Part shown: piece by piece, positions 6,519-9,296 of the stretch
Layout: each line of letters begins with the position of its first letter
Numbering within the stretch: position 1 is the stretch's first letter
DNA from: an uncultured Porphyromonadaceae bacterium
GTDB taxonomy: Bacteria > Bacteroidota > Bacteroidia > Bacteroidales > Muribaculaceae
DNA length: 9,296 bases
Assembly: GCA_947174225.1 (NCBI GenBank)
Contig: CAMWIF010000080.1
Span: 1 to 9,296 of the forward strand
Reading direction: 5' to 3'
Position numbers and translations under genes: made by a program
Notes under the pieces: model-generated
Told to the model about the DNA's origin: nothing
Databases searched by the model: none
Seen by the model: the letters and a program-made list of their open reading frames with translations, nothing else

Positions 6519-6552
6519 GTCTTGTCAAAGACCGGTTAATTGCGCAGAGAAA

Positions 6553-8376
6553 TTAGATATTCTCACTGATTTCGGGTGTCTCTTGTGGAGCCGGCATATC
6601 TTTACCCTCTTTGATAAAGAATACGCAGAAACCTCCGATAATTATCATCACACCTGCTACAAACATCATTCTCCATTCGGGGGCAAGACCGGTTGTTGTG
6701 CTCATAAGTGAAAGAATCCAACCGCCGGCGAGTGCTGCTATAATCTGAGGTAGACAGATTGTGCAGTTAAAGAGTCCGAGGTATGCTCCGATATTTCCGC
6801 CTTTGAGAGAGTTGGTAAGGATTGTGAAAGGCCAAGCAAGCATAGCAGCCCAACCACAACCGATAAGGATAAAGGCGATGAAGAGGAGATACTGGTTGGT
6901 CATAAATGACATCAGGATGAAGCCGACACCTGCCAATACGAGACTGAGGAAGTAGGAGAACTTACGGCTCTTGAACTTGGGAAGCATAATTGCCCATACT
7001 ACGGAGCCTAAAGCCTGAATTGCGTAAAGAAGACCTACCCAGTTGCCGGCATCGTTATACTGGGGAGAAGCGGCGTTAAGTACTGTCCTTGTGTCGTATG
7101 AAAGCTGGGCTGCATTGGCGATGTCAACAGATGAGGCGTCTTCGATTGCTAAAGTTCCATCGGGATTGTTGACCACGATTGCAGCTTCAGTAAGTTTAAC
7201 AGGACCCTGGAGGCGTGAGAGGTAATCCTTTATAACTACGTTTGAACAATCGGCTATAGCCTTACCATCAATTACGAGAGACTTGACATCAGTAAGGTTC
7301 TGATCAAATTTCACTTTTGCAAAGCCCTTATCGTCGTTCACAATCATATGGTCTTTGACGATGGTGTCATTACCGTTGATCACTACTTGGGAAGCAGGAT
7401 AGAATACACCGCCAGCTTGTACACCCTGAGCGAGTGCTTGCCCGTGGCTTACGATAAGCACGGAATCACCAATGAGAATGTTCTTGGCATCATAGAGATT
7501 ATTACCGTCACGCACACCGACAACATTGTCGGTAGTAGGAGTGGCAAAGGCATTGTGGGCAACTGTATTGGTGGCATATGTCCATAAGAAAAGGAAAGCG
7601 AACCAGCAGAAGAACTGCACAAGACCTACAGTCCAGAAAGTCTTAGGAGCATTGGCTAAAAGTTTGAATACGCCCGGGCTCTTGGTCTTCTCCTGTGTGT
7701 TGCCGCCTCCATTGTATTCGTTGTATACCTGAGGTGGCCACTCCTTAATCTTAATGAGAGAGTAAATCACACATAAGAGCAGTATCGCTGCACCGATATA
7801 GAAAGACCAGATTACTGTGGGGGGTACGACACCGTGCGGAGCAGTGTTCTGCAAACCAATCCAACCGAGACAGATCGGGAAGATGTAACCTATGACAGAA
7901 CCTGAGTTGCATAAGAAGCTTTGGATAGAGTAGGCGAGGCCTTTCTGTTTTTCGTTGACCATATCACCGACGAGCATCTTGAAGGGCTGCATCGCCATAT
8001 TGATGGAGGTGTCGAGCAGCATGAGGGCGATAAGGCCGAAGAGAATGGCACTTGAGATGGTGAAATGGAAACTACCGGCATTGGGAAGGAGGCACATCAC
8101 AATCACAGCGATTGTGGCTCCGAGAATAAGATAGGGGAGGCGGCGCCCAAAGCGGTTCCAAGTGCGGTCGCTCATCATTCCGACTACGGGCTGTACCACC
8201 AATCCCATGAGCGGTGGAAGAATCCAGAAATAACTCAAGTCATGAGGGTCGGCGCCGATGGTTGTGAAAATACGCGAGACATTTGCGCTCTGAAGAGCAT
8301 ACGCGATTTGGACACCGAAGAATCCGAAGCTAAGGTTCCATAGCTTCCAGAAGCCAAGATCAGGTTTTGTTCTCAT
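6553..8376 (-). CDS. SLC45/GPH-like MFS transporter with large periplasmic insert
   Basis: A major facilitator superfamily protein of the SLC45/sugar:cation symporter type, probably moving a sugar or glycoside across the inner membrane; the substrate cannot be read from sequence. The N-terminus (FWKLWNLSFGFFGVQIAYALQ) and GMMSDRTWNRFGRRLPYL (66-83, an MFS motif A-like loop) are typical. I place twelve hydrophobic helices at about 14-33, 49-68, 80-98, 106-124, 155-175, 187-208, 245-267, 443-464, 473-490, 497-517, 527-555 and 570-588. At 607 residues it is about 150 longer than relatives, because residues 283-437 form a polar, beta-rich insert between helices 7 and 8, on the periplasmic side. 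The reading frame is intact through it. The gene follows nfo after 27 bases on the same strand and may be co-transcribed. It ends at the bidirectional terminator. No carbohydrate enzyme is adjacent. Confidence 0.88.
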   Translation of the reverse strand: MRTKPDLGFWKLWNLSFGFFGVQIAYALQSANVSRIFTTIGADPHDLSYFWILPPLMGLVVQPVVGMMSDRTWNRFGRRLPYLILGATIAVIVMCLLPNAGSFHFTISSAILFGLIALMLLDTSINMAMQPFKMLVGDMVNEKQKGLAYSIQSFLCNSGSVIGYIFPICLGWIGLQNTAPHGVVPPTVIWSFYIGAAILLLCVIYSLIKIKEWPPQVYNEYNGGGNTQEKTKSPGVFKLLANAPKTFWTVGLVQFFCWFAFLFLWTYATNTVAHNAFATPTTDNVVGVRDGNNLYDAKNILIGDSVLIVSHGQALAQGVQAGGVFYPASQVVINGNDTIVKDHMIVNDDKGFAKVKFDQNLTDVKSLVIDGKAIADCSNVVIKDYLSRLQGPVKLTEAAIVVNNPDGTLAIEDASSVDIANAAQLSYDTRTVLNAASPQYNDAGNWVGLLYAIQALGSVVWAIMLPKFKSRKFSYFLSLVLAGVGFILMSFMTNQYLLFIAFILIGCGWAAMLAWPFTILTNSLKGGNIGAYLGLFNCTICLPQIIAALAGGWILSLMSTTTGLAPEWRMMFVAGVMIIIGGFCVFFIKEGKDMPAPQETPEISENI

Positions 8377-8403
8377 TAGTATACGATTTTAGTTAATAAA
8401 ATT

Positions 8404-9264
8404 TCATAGTGGATCCTTTTCAGAAACAATTTGGCTGTAAAGCCATGCTATTTCTTCTGCCCAGATAAGTTCGTCGGGAGTTTCAAGGATTAGAGGTATA
8501 TTGTCGAAACGAGGATCATTCATAAGCCGTGTGAAAAATGCTTTACCAAGTGTACCTTTCCCTATACTTTCATGGCGGTCGATCCTTGAGCCAAGTTTTC
8601 GCTTATCGTCGTTGAGATGCATACCTCTCAGGTAATTGAAACCAATAACCTCATCAAAAAGTTTCCAGGTTTGGTCATAAAGTTCAGGAGTCACGAGGTC
8701 GAAACCTGCTGAATAAGCATGACAAGTGTCAATACAAACCCCGATTCTGGATTTATCTTCGACCTTGTTGATTATGTGGGCAAGCTGTTCGAAGGAATGT
8801 CCTACGTTGCTTCCTTGACCTGCCACATTTTCCAATACAGCCGTTACGCCCTTAGTCTTGTCAAGTGTCACATTAATCGATTCTGCGATTTTATCAAGAC
8901 ATTCTTCTTCCGAGATTTCATTTAGGTGGCTTCCGGGATGGAAGTTCAGCATAGTTAAGCCAAGCTGTTCGCAACGTCTCATCTCGTCGAGAAAGGATTT
9001 TCTTGATAATTTCAATTTTTTCTCGTCAGGACTGCCAAGATTGATAAGAAAATTATCATGTGGGAGAATAACTTCCGGAGTGAAGCCGTAGAGTTCACAG
9101 TTTCGCTTGAATAATTCTGCCTCTTCCTCAGATATATCTTTTGAAACCCAGCGAGAGCTGTTTCCGGTAAAGAGGGCAAAAGCTTTCGCTCCAATGGCCT
9201 GAGCCTCTACCGGAGCATTTGAAACTCCTCCGGCCACGCTCACATGTGCACCAATATATTTCAT
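8404..9264 (-). CDS. nfo: Endonuclease IV (AP endonuclease) Nfo
   Basis: Endonuclease IV cleaves DNA 5' to abasic sites and removes 3'-blocking groups in base excision repair; it is a TIM-barrel enzyme with three zinc ions. The 286-residue product aligns with E. coli Nfo (285) without gaps around the active site: the start MKYIGAHVS, ILPHDNFLINLG, LNFHPGSH, ESIN, GVTAVLENVAGQGSN, GVCIDTCHAYSAG, YLRGMHLNDDK, GSRIDRHESIG and PLILETP are all shared. Zinc ligands fall at the same numbers as in E. coli: H69, H109, E145, D179, H182, H216, D229, H231 and E261. The start codon lies only 32 bases from the window end, so the promoter is probably partly outside. It reads away from the window end toward the MFS gene, its likely operon partner. 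Nothing links it functionally to urease. Confidence 0.98.
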   Translation of the reverse strand: MKYIGAHVSVAGGVSNAPVEAQAIGAKAFALFTGNSSRWVSKDISEEEAELFKRNCELYGFTPEVILPHDNFLINLGSPDEKKLKLSRKSFLDEMRRCEQLGLTMLNFHPGSHLNEISEEECLDKIAESINVTLDKTKGVTAVLENVAGQGSNVGHSFEQLAHIINKVEDKSRIGVCIDTCHAYSAGFDLVTPELYDQTWKLFDEVIGFNYLRGMHLNDDKRKLGSRIDRHESIGKGTLGKAFFTRLMNDPRFDNIPLILETPDELIWAEEIAWLYSQIVSEKDPL

Positions 9265-9296
9265 TTAGTAAGAATTTATTTAGTTTAGCATAGGGG

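Noticed and set aside
6490..6711. 73-residue open frame on the + strand starting in the large inverted repeat
   Set aside because: It starts inside the terminator and continues antisense to the MFS gene. There is no homology signal and no initiation context.
7066..7530. Possibility that the transporter insert is a separate gene or a mobile insertion
   Set aside because: The frame is continuous through it, there are no terminal repeats or target duplications, and codon use looks like the rest of the gene.

Overview
The window looks like a chromosomal segment of a Bacteroidota bacterium, most likely a gut Bacteroidales member. I cannot name a genus; Muribaculaceae-type commensals fit because urease operons are known there. 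The signs are moderate GC, no convincing Shine-Dalgarno sequence before any of the seven urease genes, a candidate -33/-7 promoter close to the Bacteroidota TTTG / TAnnTTTG pattern, and the types of protein found. Taxonomy is inference.

Layout. Positions 1-294 hold the 3' part of crcB (fluoride channel), closed by a good intrinsic terminator (332-368). Positions 295-533 are a non-coding leader with the terminator, a candidate promoter and a small hairpin touching the next start codon. Positions 534-6428 are a complete urease operon on the + strand in the order ureA-ureB-ureC-ureE-ureF-ureG-ureD. A perfect 28-bp inverted repeat (6460-6518) separates it from two genes on the - strand: a large SLC45/GPH-like MFS transporter (6553-8376) and, upstream of it, nfo, endonuclease IV (8404-9264). 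The last 32 bases are the start of the nfo upstream region.

How the genes work together. UreA, UreB and UreC form the nickel enzyme that hydrolyses urea to ammonia and carbamate. UreD, UreF and UreG form the maturation complex that carbamylates the active-site lysine and inserts nickel, and UreE delivers nickel to UreG. Every nickel ligand and catalytic residue I could check in UreC is present, so the enzyme should be active. No urea channel or nickel transporter lies in the window. The transporter and nfo look unrelated to urease.

Notable points. UreB is far longer than usual, with a disordered-looking N-terminal extension and a C-terminal tail resembling the one on Helicobacter pylori UreA. 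UreE ends in a 74-residue tail with 28 histidines, built on five 11-residue repeats whose DNA has diverged synonymously. The ureC-ureE gap has a strong hairpin where codon usage also appears to change. The MFS transporter carries an inserted periplasmic segment of about 155 residues. I found no entirely new system; the urease extensions and the transporter insert are the best leads.
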